64,000 bases of DNA from Nemertoderma westbladi (lineage: Eukaryota; Xenacoelomorpha; Nemertodermatida; Nemertodermatidae), in NCBI GenBank assembly GCA_032718475.1, contig JAUCBJ010005089.1, positions 1 through 64,000 on the forward strand, written 5' to 3'. This document shows, piece after piece, positions 1-10,358 of this stretch (position 1 is the stretch's first letter; each line of letters opens with the position of its first letter). The position numbers were made by a program, and so were the translations under genes. Under the pieces are notes generated by a model. That model saw only the letters and a list, made by a program, of their open reading frames with translations, was not told the origin of the DNA and did not search any database.

Positions 1-107
1 ATGGGTGATAGGGAGTTGTGGCGGCGCAATTTTGTGGACAAGCCGGCACAGCATTTTTAAAAATGCAGCTGTAATGCAGCATGCCGATCCTAGTAGCCTG
101 GCTACTC
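1..107 (+). mobile_element. 3' end of an RTE-like LINE (C-terminal 19 codons plus 3'UTR)
   Basis: The first 60 bases encode the last 19 residues of a LINE reverse transcriptase ORF (MGDRELWRRNFVDKPAQHF then stop). They match, with few differences, the C-terminus of the minus-strand LINE at 49.2-50.5 kb. The similarity continues through the 3'UTR (AAAAATGCAGCTG, GCATGCCGATCCTAGTAG) and stops at about 107 here and about 49167 there, so both copies share a defined 3' terminus. The rest of the element lies upstream of the window. Residues and match are seen directly; RTE clade is inferred from the longer copy. Confidence 0.85.
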
Positions 108-2190
108 CCTATCTTGTTTGGTTTACTTCCCACTCCCTATCTGCCCTGGCCCTGTGCTTGTTTCCCCCGAGATGTATTGGTATCTCTATCCAGCTGGCAG
201 TATATTGCCTTGTTCCCTTTGGTATGCAATATTGCGTTGGGCAATATTGCATATTGGATCGCAATTCGTAAATCACGATTCCCCATTTTCTCGCTGGGTG
301 GTGCAGCGGATTGAATCTGCTAACACTCCCCCCCATTTTATCTTCCTGGTGACAACATAGCATCAACCTTTAGTGCGCTCCATTCCGCTGGACTGCAATC
401 TAATATTGGATGTGGGGTGGTATATTCTTGGCTGGGGTCAGTTTTCCAGACTGGCCCCTCTGGGTCTGGTGTCACTACCCACCATTGGTACATCTGCGAG
501 CTAAGTTGTACCAAGGCATCTGGCGTCTCTATGTTAAATGATCGCCTTTCCTCCTAACTCAATTTTCCCTGGATATTATTATCCAATCTCGCCTCTACTT
601 TCTCACCTCGTTAGACCCATGGGACTCACCCTCCACACAGCTCGCTGCCCACACTTTGAATTTCGCGCTCTATTCTCCTTCCTTGATCTTCATTACTCGC
701 CACATTTCTTACTCTACCCTTCCCTATTCTCACTCTCCTACTCCTGTCAGTCCTCACAATCTCACACATGTGCACACATATGAAAAGTGAGTCCTTTGTC
801 TTGTCCTCCTGTTCCAGTCAAATAGTCCCAAGTCCCAGTAGCTAATTGGAAACGGTTACTACATCTAACTATATAGTAAGTACATTGTATTTATCTTTGG
901 GATATGTCAGTATGTATACTTTCATACTATAGAATAATGTGTATTATTTTGCATTGGTGTATTATCAGATTATTGTATTTGTCTGTTTGTATTATTATAT
1001 ATATTATAGTTATATTATAGGCCTATTTATTCACAGCCATTACCATCTGACCATAGTATTGTATTACAGTCAATTTCAATTTGAGTGTGACAGTACAGTC
1101 TGGGAAATTAGCCCAATAGGGAAATCACAAATTTCCCTATAGGGAAATTATACAATATCTTGATTTTTATTTATTCTTTTTATTTTATTAGACCTTAAAT
1201 TTCCTGTTTTACTGTTAATAATAATGAATAATATTAAGTGCTATGCTGCTATGATTCAAAATATATCAGCTAATATTATTGAATTTTAAAATATCGCATT
1301 TGAGGTACCTGATTTTAGATTCTTACTGTCTTAGGTTATTTCTAAAAGTAGTAGAAGTGCATCAAAACTGGTACATACATAATATACATATACATATGTA
1401 ATTGTAATTTTAATTTTTACTTGTTTCATTTATCGAGTTAATATTTCACTGATAATTGATAATAGGCCTAATATTCTTGTTTATACATTAGTGTTCTCAG
1501 TTCTGGTGTTCCCGGAAGAGACACTGGACGATTTTTTGATTAATTTCCTATTAATGTTAAATGTTTAATATGGTTTATTGAATAAATAAAGGAAATCATT
1601 GTTTTTATTAGAAAATCTTTACAGTAGTTGTAAACTGATCATTTCCCTAAATAGGATAACCAACCTATTGATACACACTAACGACTAACCTAAACTACAA
1701 AGTACAAACATTTACTTTTAATCAGAGTTTGTTTATTTCCATCAAAAAATCCCATCAGCCCCTCCTGTTTTGCTTACAATATTATTCCTTCATCCTTTAT
1801 GGCCATTCCTTTGCACACACTTGGAAGACATCCACACCCAGTGGAAGACATTTACTAAATATTTCATAATAATAGTCTCAAAGAGTAATGTCAGAATGTG
1901 TTACATTAACCAATGTCATGCTCTCTACTTGCTCATAAATATAGGTAAAACCTTAATTCATAAATAGAGGTAAATTCATTCGCTTTTAATGATATGGATA
2001 ATGATACCTCAAATCCGCCCTGCCCCATGGTACTGAGGGGATACCAGTAATAATGATGTAATACTAGTACTAGGACTAGGTACTGGTAGTGTACGGTATT
2101 TAAAAATTAGAAGTTTTTCCTTTTCAAAAAGGATATGTGCATGCCGAAACGGGCAAGGAAATAACTATGTACTTCAGTACTTGCCAATAC
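108..2190. other. AT-rich spacer without recognisable gene
   Basis: Short open frames here are overlapping and lack family resemblance, splice context or codon bias. A small hairpin is formed around 1113-1141 (ATAGGGAAAT against ATTTCCCTAT). From about 2120 a cluster of diverged ~35-40 bp units carrying ACGGGCAAGG begins and leads into the inverted-repeat arm. Nothing else is seen. Confidence 0.6.
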
Positions 2191-2817
2191 GGGCAAGGTA
2201 GATATTGTACTTGCAAATACGGGCAGGGTAAATAAATATATGTACTTGACAAAACTGGTAAGGTATAGTAGTATACATACATACATATACAGTGTACAGT
2301 ACTGCTGTACTGAGGACTTTGTCAAAATGGACAAAGATAAATTAATCATTTGCTCCAGGTGTGATATGTTATTTTATTAATATCGCCAGAATAACAATAA
2401 AATATCCATTTTGCACATGTACTGTGGATTAAAATAAAATGAACACATATCTGGAAAGGTACGTTAATTAGCGTATGTATGTACTATTGTAATAAAAATA
2501 CGGATATAATGGTATTCAAGATTCAAGTAAAATTAGTAAAATAATTAAAATTATAGTTTATTTACAGTACTTACAGTTGTTGGTGTATATTAATTATTAA
2601 ATGAAAATGAAATTACATTCAAATTAAATTAAATAAAAACCGGCAAAGCATAGTTAGGTTAAAGTAAAAATAATTAAAATGCACAGGGCTTCTACAACAT
2701 GAACATACAGTATTAAAGGCAAACATACAGTATAAATAAGGGACAAGTTTACAATACCTACTCCAGTACTCTATAGGATACAACACAAAAATAAGTAGTT
2801 ATAAGCAACATAAATTT
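2191..2817 (+). repeat. left arm of a 627-bp inverted repeat
   Basis: This segment is the reverse complement of 7477-8104, almost base for base, including CTCCAGTACTCTATAGGATA and AACCGGCAAAGCATAGTTAG. The arms differ by a few substitutions (for example AAAACTGG here against AAAACGGG in the other copy) and almost no indels. Together they enclose about 4.66 kb with an old LINE on the minus strand. No protein-coding signal is seen in the arm itself. The pair could be terminal inverted repeats of a foldback element or a recent inverted duplication. Confidence 0.9.
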
Positions 2818-3019
2818 GGTACCGTAGGTATGTCGCATAAGTAAAATATTACTGGTGAAATAAAACGTGCAAAGTAAAGTAACGACAAAAGATAGGACAA
2901 CAATTAAACATAAAAAAAAACGCTATTCTAAAATTTAACACAATAAAATGTTTTTTAGGATTGAGAAAATGAAACTAATAGGTACTGTACTGTAGCTAAA
3001 ATTTAATAAAGATATCGCT

Positions 3020-3350
3020 TTCGCTACTGCAACTTAGTGCACATGAGTATCACTACTGTATATATATTCATTTTAAGGGACATTTTGCAACCTAGTCTAT
3101 TATTGAACGTGTTCAAGCTTGGAGTATAGGGTATTACATGCATTAACATTTAACAACACTGAGGCAAAAGATTCCAAATGTTTACAACCCTTTCTGTGAA
3201 GTTGTTGCATCTCCGTTGAATTCTACAGTTCGATCTATTGTACAACACCAATGAAGAACCTCGTGTTGAGTATTGGTGGAGTTCGAAACGAAACTGGAAG
3301 AAATCACTTCGCTCAATATTGTCAATCCCGTGGATAAACTTGTATGTTGT
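3020..3350 (-). mobile_element. LINE C-terminal fragment (CR1/L2-like)
   Basis: Read on the minus strand this stretch gives the typical end of a CR1/L2-type ORF2: a DFFQFRFEL start, a STRG motif, then RRCNNFTERVVNIWNLLP and, after a stop and frame change, PSLNTFNNRL. This resembles the widely shared LINE tail with FS.RVVN.WN.LP and PS.N.FKNRLD. It is distinct from the C-terminus of the LINE that starts just to the right, so it is an older, separate insertion. Too short for the automatic ORF threshold and broken by at least one stop. Confidence 0.7.
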
Positions 3351-3360
3351 ATGTTATCGT

Positions 3361-3383
3361 ATAATAATAATAATAATAATAAT
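3361..3383. repeat. (ATA)n tract, probable 3' tail of the minus-strand LINE
   Basis: A pure trinucleotide run sits just beyond the 3' end of the ORF2 remnant that is read on the minus strand. On that strand it is (TAT)n, consistent with the microsatellite-type tails of CR1/L2/RTE-like LINEs rather than poly(A). Tail role is inferred from position. Confidence 0.6.
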
Positions 3384-3468
3384 AGAATTTACAAGAGCTG
3401 TGTGCACTTGATGAGTGTGAACCCGTAAACAAAATACGTAGTCCTACAATAGAGTTTGTTAGTAGAGT

Positions 3469-6067
3469 TTAGTGGTAAAAACGTTGGAGATCGGGCTTTA
3501 CAGGAAGGCAGTTGGAGCAAGAGCAGGCGAGTATCCAGGTGCAGGGTGAGTGTTCGTTGTATTTGGTCATTAAAAAGTTCCAGAATAGTAGCGACAGACG
3601 TTGTTTGATTCCGACAGGGTTGAGAAAGTTTATTGTTGCAGGCAGGTGGTTGGCTAGTCGTTGCGAGCGGTACCAGAAATTATGGGTCGATGAAGAGTGG
3701 CGAAGTAAGGGTAGAATGAACAGCTGCGGGAGGCGGGTCGAGGTGCGGGTTGTACTGCTGGAAGATAGTTTAATGTAAGGCTGCCAGTTGAATTCGTACT
3801 TCTTGTGGAGAATAGCTGATAATAGAAGGAGGTCGTGCAGTTGTAGATATAGTGATAGCAGCAGTAGTTTGAGTGCGGAAAGACGTTCTTTGTATGTTTG
3901 AGAGGAATTGAGGATCCATCTTGTTAAACGATGTTGTAACTGCTCTATTGTGAGAGTGTCCTTGTGGTTGGCGTACCAGCATTGTGATGCGTAGGTTGTG
4001 ATTGGGACTATTAGAGTTTTGTAAGCGTCTAGCTTTGCAGATGTTGATAACTGTGCTGACGAACAGCGCTTCAATGTATGGAGCATTCCGGTAGCCTTTC
4101 TAATACGTTCGCTGATATGGTGCGACCATGAGAGACTTTTGTTTATGGTTAAGCCGAGGTCCTTCTCCTCGACCGCCCTAGTTATTGTGAATCCGGATAA
4201 GGTACGGTGTGGTGGTGAGCCTCGAAAAATCAGTTGCCTGCATTTCTCGCTGCTGAATGCCATGGAATTGTTTTCGGCATAGAGACTGAAAGCCGGTCTA
4301 GATCAAGCTGGAGTGGAATTGGATCGGCAATAGTGTTCAAGAGTTTGGTGTCGTCAGCAAAGAGATAACCTTCAGCGGACTCGATACAGATTGGTAGGTC
4401 ATTGTCGTAAACAAGAAAGAGCAGGACTGCAAGTAGTGAACCCTGGGGTACACTGCTGTCAACACTGAGCTCGCCTGAGTAGTGGCCATCGACACGAGTG
4501 AACTGTCTGCGGTTTGTTAGGTAGCTCTTTATAATTGCGTGTAGGTGACCACGCACACCAGTATCCCAGAGTTTCTGTAGTAAAATGTTGCGGTTGACCC
4601 TATCGAAGGCCTTGGAGAAGTCGAGGTAGATGGCCTCAACTACTTTGTAGCCATCTTCGATCCCCTGGTAGATGCGATCCAGAAATTGGATTAACTGGAT
4701 TGTTGTTGAGCGTCTATGTCGGAAGCCATGTTGTTGGTTGCAAAGAAGTGGTTTGATGTGTTTGTAGAGTGCAATGTATATGAGTTTTTCAAAGACTTTG
4801 GAAACGCAGCAAAGAAGTGCTACTTGTCTGTAATTCTCGACTGAAGATTTCTTTTCTTTTTGTATACGGGGGACACCATGGCCAGCTTCCATCGCGCTGG
4901 AAAAGTGTCAAGTTCCCTGCATGCGGAAAATACCTGAAACAGTGATATGGAGATTTCTTTAGATAGGTTCTTGAAGACACATGGTGGCATATTATCAGGC
5001 CCGCGGGATTTGTTGATGTCTAGTTTGTCAAGAACAAGTGATATAGCTGTTGTTGATAACTCGTATGTTTCGGTGATATGTTCTGGAGGGGGTGTTGGAG
5101 CTGTCTGCTGTGGGTTTAATGTTTGTCGATCAGTGGTGTCGCTGAAAAGTGACTGAAAGTATTCGTTAAATAATTGAGCTTTCTCTGCTGATGATGTTGC
5201 TGATTTGGTGTTCCAGAATATTGTCGTTGGGATGCTGTTTGACTGTCTAATAGATTTGAGATACTTAAAGGCTCGTCCAAAGTTGCCTGATCCGAATATT
5301 GTAGATTCGTAGTTTGCCTGGTCGGATTCTAGGTTTGATTGGACACTGGTTTCGGCATTGCTTATTTTTGAATGCAGGTTGGTGGAGGGCAATTTAGAGT
5401 TTGATATGCGTGATCGAAGGGTGTTTAGTCTTTTTATTAGGTTAGAAGTTGCTGGTGTGACCCATGGTGGTAAGGATTGACGGTGTCTTGTTCTTTTCGG
5501 GATTGTTGCTTTCAATATGTTCTCAATCCAAGTGTACCAATCGTCTAAAATTTTGTCGGCTGTTGCTGTAGGTTGCGGGGTTTGAAAAGGGTGTTCTAGA
5601 ATAGTTCTACCAAGCTTGGTGAAATCCGCCCGTGAATAACTTAGGCAGTCAGGGTGTTTTCTACTGGGTGTTTGGCTTAAATTTAGGTCTAGGGTAACCT
5701 TGACAGGGCGGTGATCGGATAGAAAGGTGCTGTTTCTGGTGAAAAGAGGTACCATGCTGCTGTCGGGTTCGGTGGAGACTATAGTTGTTGTAGAAGAACA
5801 TACAAGTAAGTCCAAAATATTAGAGCCGCGTGTTGGAAAATCAATAGTTTGAGTGAGGTTGGATCTATCGATAATATCAATTAAGCACTGTTCATATGTG
5901 TCAGAGGAGGTTAGAGTGGACCTGTTGGCAGTGGGGAGATTTATGTCGCCGGTAATAAGTATATCAGAACTATTGTTGTCGACTTTTGCTTGCTGTAAAG
6001 CAGTGATTAGCCTGGAGAATTCTAGGGTGGACCAACGGTAATTACTCTTGTCGGGTGGGTTGTACAT
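3469..6067 (-). pseudogene. LINE ORF2: endonuclease-reverse transcriptase, frameshifted
   Basis: Three overlapping minus-strand frames (6067-4820, 4892-4230, 4263-3469) form one ORF2 broken by two frameshifts near 4.85 kb and 4.25 kb. The first part carries an apurinic-endonuclease-type C-terminal half (YNPPD, ITGDINLP, SDHRPV). The middle carries the reverse transcriptase with SRGPDNMPPCVFK, YLDFSKAFDRVN, VPQGS and the catalytic FADDTKLL. The last part is the thumb and C-terminal region (YASQCWYANH, RLTRWI). The start of the endonuclease, upstream of 6067, is degraded by stops. The order ORF1-EN-RT, without RNase H or a restriction-type endonuclease, fits CR1/L2/Jockey-group LINEs; the exact clade is not determined. 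Confidence 0.88.
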
Positions 6068-6506
6068 GGTAGCGATTATAATGTTTGTGTAAACGCCTGT
6101 TATGGAAACAGCTACTGCAGCGCATAGAGGAATAGTTTCGGTCTAGAGTTGCCAGGTCGATTTCTTTGTGTGGGATGGAAGTACGGACAGCTAAAAGAAC
6201 GCCGCCGTGACTGGATTGCCCACCAGTTGCAGGGTTGCACTAGCCACAGTAGAGGGAGTAGGCTGGGAGGTGGAGCTCTCCGTCGGGGATGTGGTTTACG
6301 AGCCAGGTTTCGGTTAAGCTAATGATATCGTACTGAAGGGTGGATATACAGTTTGAGAACAATATTCGTTTATCACGGTTAAGTAAACTGCGTACATTGA
6401 AGATTAGCATATTCTTAAAGGGGCTGCTTTTGTCGAGTTTTGTGAGTCAATCGACTCTGTCCGCCACGGGTGCAGTAGAGTTGGTAATAGGATGCACAGC
6501 GGTTGG

Positions 6507-7370
6507 CTAGTTGTCGCTTCCGTGTGGGGTTGGTGGCTGCTCAGAAGTGTCACGTGGTCTGGTACCGAGACTGCCGTACATTGACTTGGGTTGTAGACCC
6601 AGAGATAAACGTTCGGCTGCGTTGAGTGTGTAGTTTCTGATAGTGATTCCCTCAGGCCAAGCCTCCGGGTTCATAATGGCTGATCTGTTATCTTGGCTGC
6701 ACATGATTTGAAACGACTGGTAGGGTGAATTGGGGCGTGGTGGGACAGTTAGTACATCGTCAAAACATAAGCCTTCATCGCTGAGATATTTTCGAATGTC
6801 ATCTGATGTGAAAACGGGATTGAGTCGACCGATATGGATGTGAGCCATTTGTGTTCGAGGTGGTCGTTGTGGTGCAGTTGTGGCGTGTAGAGTTGAGGTC
6901 ATACGGGTTCCCCGGACAATGGTTGGAGCACGGCGCGGTGTCCATCTTGCAGGGATGGTAGCCCCGGGCTCTCTGTCGGGTAAAACATTGGAGGGATGTA
7001 CTGGGCGGTTGAACCGTACCGGATGAGGTGGAGTTGCGATATTATGACTTAGCGTGTGTTGGGTCGACGTCGAATGTGGATGTAATCCTTGGTGCTGCTG
7101 CTGGGTTGCTGGCGCGACATTGATGGAGCGGGTAGAGACAGATTGGTTGAGTGTTTGCACTGATTTTGAAATCGATTCTTTGATCGGTAGCAGTTCCTTT
7201 GTAATTGTTGAGGCTACACTGAGGGATATCGTGGTTTCGATGTTGCTTAGTTTGGACAGGGCCTCTCGGACAAGTCGTTGGAGGTCCACCTTGGTAGCAG
7301 AGTTGAGTTTTGTAGTAAGCTCGACGTCGCTAAGGTGTGTCAACTCGTTGATTTCGCCGGAGAAAACCAT
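6507..7370 (-). CDS. LINE ORF1, RNA-binding-like protein
   Basis: A 287-residue open frame upstream of ORF2 on the same strand. Residues ~1-100 are rich in L, S and T with heptad-like spacing (possible coiled coil for trimerisation). Residues ~100-175 are a low-complexity P/H/T/R linker. Residues ~180-260 begin MAHIHIGRLNPVFTSDDI and look like an RRM-type fold, as in ORF1 proteins of several CR1/L2-group LINEs. No CCHC knuckle is seen. The frame is intact although ORF2 is broken. About 440 bases between the two ORFs encode the degraded endonuclease start. Role (binding element RNA into particles) is family knowledge; the RRM assignment is inference. Confidence 0.72.
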   Translation of the reverse strand: MVFSGEINELTHLSDVELTTKLNSATKVDLQRLVREALSKLSNIETTISLSVASTITKELLPIKESISKSVQTLNQSVSTRSINVAPATQQQHQGLHPHSTSTQHTLSHNIATPPHPVRFNRPVHPSNVLPDREPGATIPARWTPRRAPTIVRGTRMTSTLHATTAPQRPPRTQMAHIHIGRLNPVFTSDDIRKYLSDEGLCFDDVLTVPPRPNSPYQSFQIMCSQDNRSAIMNPEAWPEGITIRNYTLNAAERLSLGLQPKSMYGSLGTRPRDTSEQPPTPHGSDN

Positions 7371-7476
7371 CTTAGTAGATATGACGGTAATAAGTTAACA
7401 CTGTACTGAGTCTACAGTCTGTATGTAGTATAAACACTATAGGGTTATGTGTCATTGTGTTTGTGTTTTGATTTAA

Positions 7477-8104
7477 AAATTTATGTTGCTTATAACTACT
7501 TATTTTTGTGTTGTATCCTATAGAGTACTGGAGTAGGTATTGTAAACTTGTCCCTTATTTATACTGTATGTTTGCCTTTAATACTGTATGTTCATGTTGT
7601 AGAAGCCCTGTGCATTTTAATTATTTTTACTTTAACCTAACTATGCTTTGCCGGTTTTTATTTAATTTAATTTGAATGTAATTTCATTTTCATTTAATAA
7701 TTAATATACACCAACAACTGTAAGTACTGTAAATAAACTATAATTTTAATTATTTTACTAATTTTACTTGAATCTTGAATACCATTATATCCGTATTTTT
7801 ATTACAATAGTACATACATACGCTAATTAACGTACCTTTCCAGATATGTGTTCATTTTATTTTAATCCACAGTACATGTGCAAAATGGATATTTTATTGT
7901 TATTCTGGCGATATTAATAAAATAACATATCACACCTGGAGCAAATGATTAATTTATCTTTGTCCATTTTGACAAAGTCCTCAGTACAGCAGTACTGTAC
8001 ACTGTATATGTATGTATGTATACTACTATACCTTACCCGTTTTGTCAAGTACATATATTTATTTACCCTGCCCGTATTTGCAAGTACAATATCTACCTTG
8101 CCGG
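7477..8104 (-). repeat. right arm of the 627-bp inverted repeat
   Basis: This is the inverted partner of 2191-2817. It begins just outside the 5' end of the LINE and ends at TACCTTGCC, where a palindrome made of 15-bp units starts. The first ~90 bases of the left-arm sequence (AAGGTAGATATTGTACTTGC onward) reappear once more in forward orientation at 8311-8398, so three copies exist in alternating orientation. Confidence 0.9.
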
Positions 8105-8398
8105 ATGTAGGACAATTCGGTCCCGGACAATTCGGTCCCGGACAATTCGGTCCGGACAATTCGGTCCCGGACAATTCGGTCCCGGACAATTCGGTCCCAA
8201 AACACTAAATAAATGGGACCGAATTGTCCGGGACCGAATTGTCCGGGACCGAATTGTCCTAGGACCGAATTGTCCTAGGACCGAATTGTCCGGGACCGAA
8301 TTGTCCTACATCCGGCAAGGTAGATATTGTACTTGCAAATACGGGCAGGGTAAATAAATATATGTACTTGACAAAACGGGTAAGGTATAGTAGTATAC
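8015..8398. repeat. ~384-bp near-perfect palindrome with a core of 15-bp tandem units
   Basis: Outer arms (8015-8104 and 8311-8398) are reverse complements. Inside them, 8105-8198 is a run of six GGACAATTCGGTCCC units (one shortened), and 8215-8300 is the same unit inverted (GGGACCGAATTGTCC). A 16-base AT-rich loop (8199-8214) separates them. GGATGTAG and CTACATCC mirror each other at the core edges. Such arrays of short subterminal repeats are typical of DNA-transposon ends. The minus-strand transposase-like gene ends only ~35 bases to the right. Confidence 0.92.
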
Positions 8399-8431
8399 AT
8401 AGTATTCAATGTCCTATTTAAATATTTATTT

Positions 8432-9070
8432 TTAATTTACAAACTTGTAATTTCTTGAGATGGTGCTGAATTCCCGGAATTCCGCGCTTCTCTGTCGCTT
8501 CACTATCCATTCCTTATTTATTTCTTTAAATATCCTCAAGTAGGATAGTGGCGACCACACCTCTCTCCCTTTGAACCTACTCTCTATTTGGGAATGGATG
8601 TTATCCACTTCCTGGACGAGTCCGTGGCCAACTATGCTGTAGTGGATGGACACGGTTTGTAATTGTGTTTGTTGTTGCAGCCACCACTTTACCGCCATGG
8701 TAAGGTAGCTGTTCCTATTTTGCGGAACGCAGCCATCCATCCACACAGTCAATTCTTCCGTGGCTGGTGGTATAATCTTAACGGTTTCGTCCAGGATGGA
8801 TACCAGGGCACTGGCGATATCATCGCCAGCCCTTCCTCCCGTATCTTCAGTCCATAAGATATTTATTGCTGTTTTTTTGTTTGCGGTTTTGAGGTGACCG
8901 GTTAGGTTAAATTGTTTTAGTTTATGCTGGTAGAAGGTACTTCCCGCATGTGCCATGGGGATTGACTTTACGTTTTCGAAATCCACCGACAACACACATT
9001 TTGCAGATGCCCGATGTTCGTCGCGGATTATCTTTGCGGCCTCTTTCATCGCTATGTGTTTGTTGTATTT
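8432..9070 (-). CDS. transposase-like gene, exon 2 (RNase H-fold-like core)
   Basis: The exon opens after a minus-strand acceptor (CTCCTAG, AG at 9071-9072) in the phase left by exon 1 and encodes about 212 residues to a stop at 8432-8434. Acidic motifs in order are VLSVDFENVKSIP, ILWTEDTGGRAGDD and VWMDGCVPQNRN, then GHGLVQEVDNIHS. The spacing resembles the core of a family of uncharacterised invertebrate proteins (annotated as DUF7869, from memory) whose D..D..N pattern looks like an RNase H-fold nuclease. A polyadenylation signal AATAAA (8425-8430 on the minus strand) lies directly after the stop, and the palindrome follows. Intron-exon logic and motifs are visible. Transposase function is inference. 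An alternative is a domesticated host gene. Confidence 0.75.
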   Translation of the reverse strand, partial: KYNKHIAMKEAAKIIRDEHRASAKCVLSVDFENVKSIPMAHAGSTFYQHKLKQFNLTGHLKTANKKTAINILWTEDTGGRAGDDIASALVSILDETVKIIPPATEELTVWMDGCVPQNRNSYLTMAVKWWLQQQTQLQTVSIHYSIVGHGLVQEVDNIHSQIESRFKGREVWSPLSYLRIFKEINKEWIVKRQRSAEFREFSTISRNYKFVN

Positions 9071-9271
9071 CTAGGAGTATAAATATTGCATAATTTAGTA
9101 ATAATTTTCAATTCTGTGATATTTTATTATTTTATTTTGAAATAATCATAATTTAATTTGTTAATTTATTTAACTTTTTTCCGCCAAATGTTTTGGTTAT
9201 TATCATCAATATTCTAAATCCATTTTTTTGCCTTGAATGTGTATTGTGTTTGTGTTAAGGTTTATTAGTTA

Positions 9272-10224
9272 TAGGGATGTCCCTGAATTCCGTTCCGTCC
9301 GGAATTCGGGCGGTTTTTGCTAGATTCTGGTTCCGGCATGAACTTTACCGGAATTACCAGTTTACTAACTAGTTTAATAGTTTAAATTAGTTTTTGAAAT
9401 TATACATTATTAAATAATACATTTTTGGTCTACGTTGGTTTTTAGGTATGAGCCCAAAAAACCTAATTTTGGCCAAGGTTATGGGTTTTTGTAAAAAAGT
9501 AAATTCGAATTCACTGTCGTTTAAAACCTAAAATTTTCCTAAAATTTGATGGGCTATCCACCACCGCAAACGCCCAAAACATAGCGTAGCAAAACATATA
9601 TAACAAAAAAATATGTTAGTTTTCGAGTGTTTCCATTCTGGCACTCATCTCCAGTAATTTTCGCGCGAAAATTGTTTCAAAAGTTTCAATTGCTCAATAA
9701 AATTAATTTATTTGCGGTATATAGCGGTTTTTTTAGATGCTGATCATGATTATAGAACTCAAATATAACATTCGAGAATATTTATATATAGTAATTTTGA
9801 ATGTGCCCCCGGGGCACGAAAAAGACAAATAGTGCAAATATGATAGTGAAAAATCACCATAAAACAAACTAATTTTATGACATTAGGGGCTTTCCCCTTA
9901 ATAAAAATAGACCTGGCCAGATAGGGTTAAGTCCCCCAAGTACCCCCTCCTCCCCCAGCCTCATTATCAATTTCTCCTTATGGGCCAGGCCACTCTCATA
10001 CCAAAACTTCACCCCAAGGTACAGATTGATCTCTTTAGTAAACTTGGCTTTATAAATTTAAAAATACGTATATTTCACAACAATTTATAAAGGGTAGGCC
10101 TAATGGCCAGGCCATGTAGTGTATTTCACTAACTACATAAAAATTCCGGTTCCGGCCGGAATATTCCGGCATATTGAATTCTGGTTCCCGCCGGAATCAA
10201 AATATCGATTCCGGGACATCCCTA
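9272..10224. mobile_element. non-autonomous hAT-like element, 953 bp, inside an intron
   Basis: Terminal inverted repeats begin TAGGGATGTCCC at the left and end GGGACATCCCTA at the right. Next to them lie further inverted GGAATTCCGG-type words (9282-9365 and 10143-10216). It is flanked by 8-bp direct duplications ATTAGTTA (9264-9271) and ATTAGTTC (10225-10232), 7 of 8 identical, the length used by hAT transposases. No transposase ORF is present. It fills 74% of the 1,288-bp intron of the flanking minus-strand gene, and the donor and acceptor are left intact. Confidence 0.9.
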
Positions 10225-10358
10225 ATTAGTTCAGAAAATAATTAGAGGATATTTAATAATTTTAAACTGTTTTTTTAATTTAGATACAACTAAAAATCAT
10301 TTATTATTGTATTTAATTTAATAATTAATTATTATTAATTAAATTTTAATTAACTTAC

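Noticed and set aside
1-2100. Several open frames of 60-90 codons at the left edge
   Set aside because: They overlap on both strands, have no family resemblance and include a LINE 3'UTR; only the first 60 bases are truly coding.
8016-8357. Open frames with repeats of FGPGQ / TELSG
   Set aside because: Translation of the 15-bp palindromic units; the length is a multiple of three, so frames stay open without coding.
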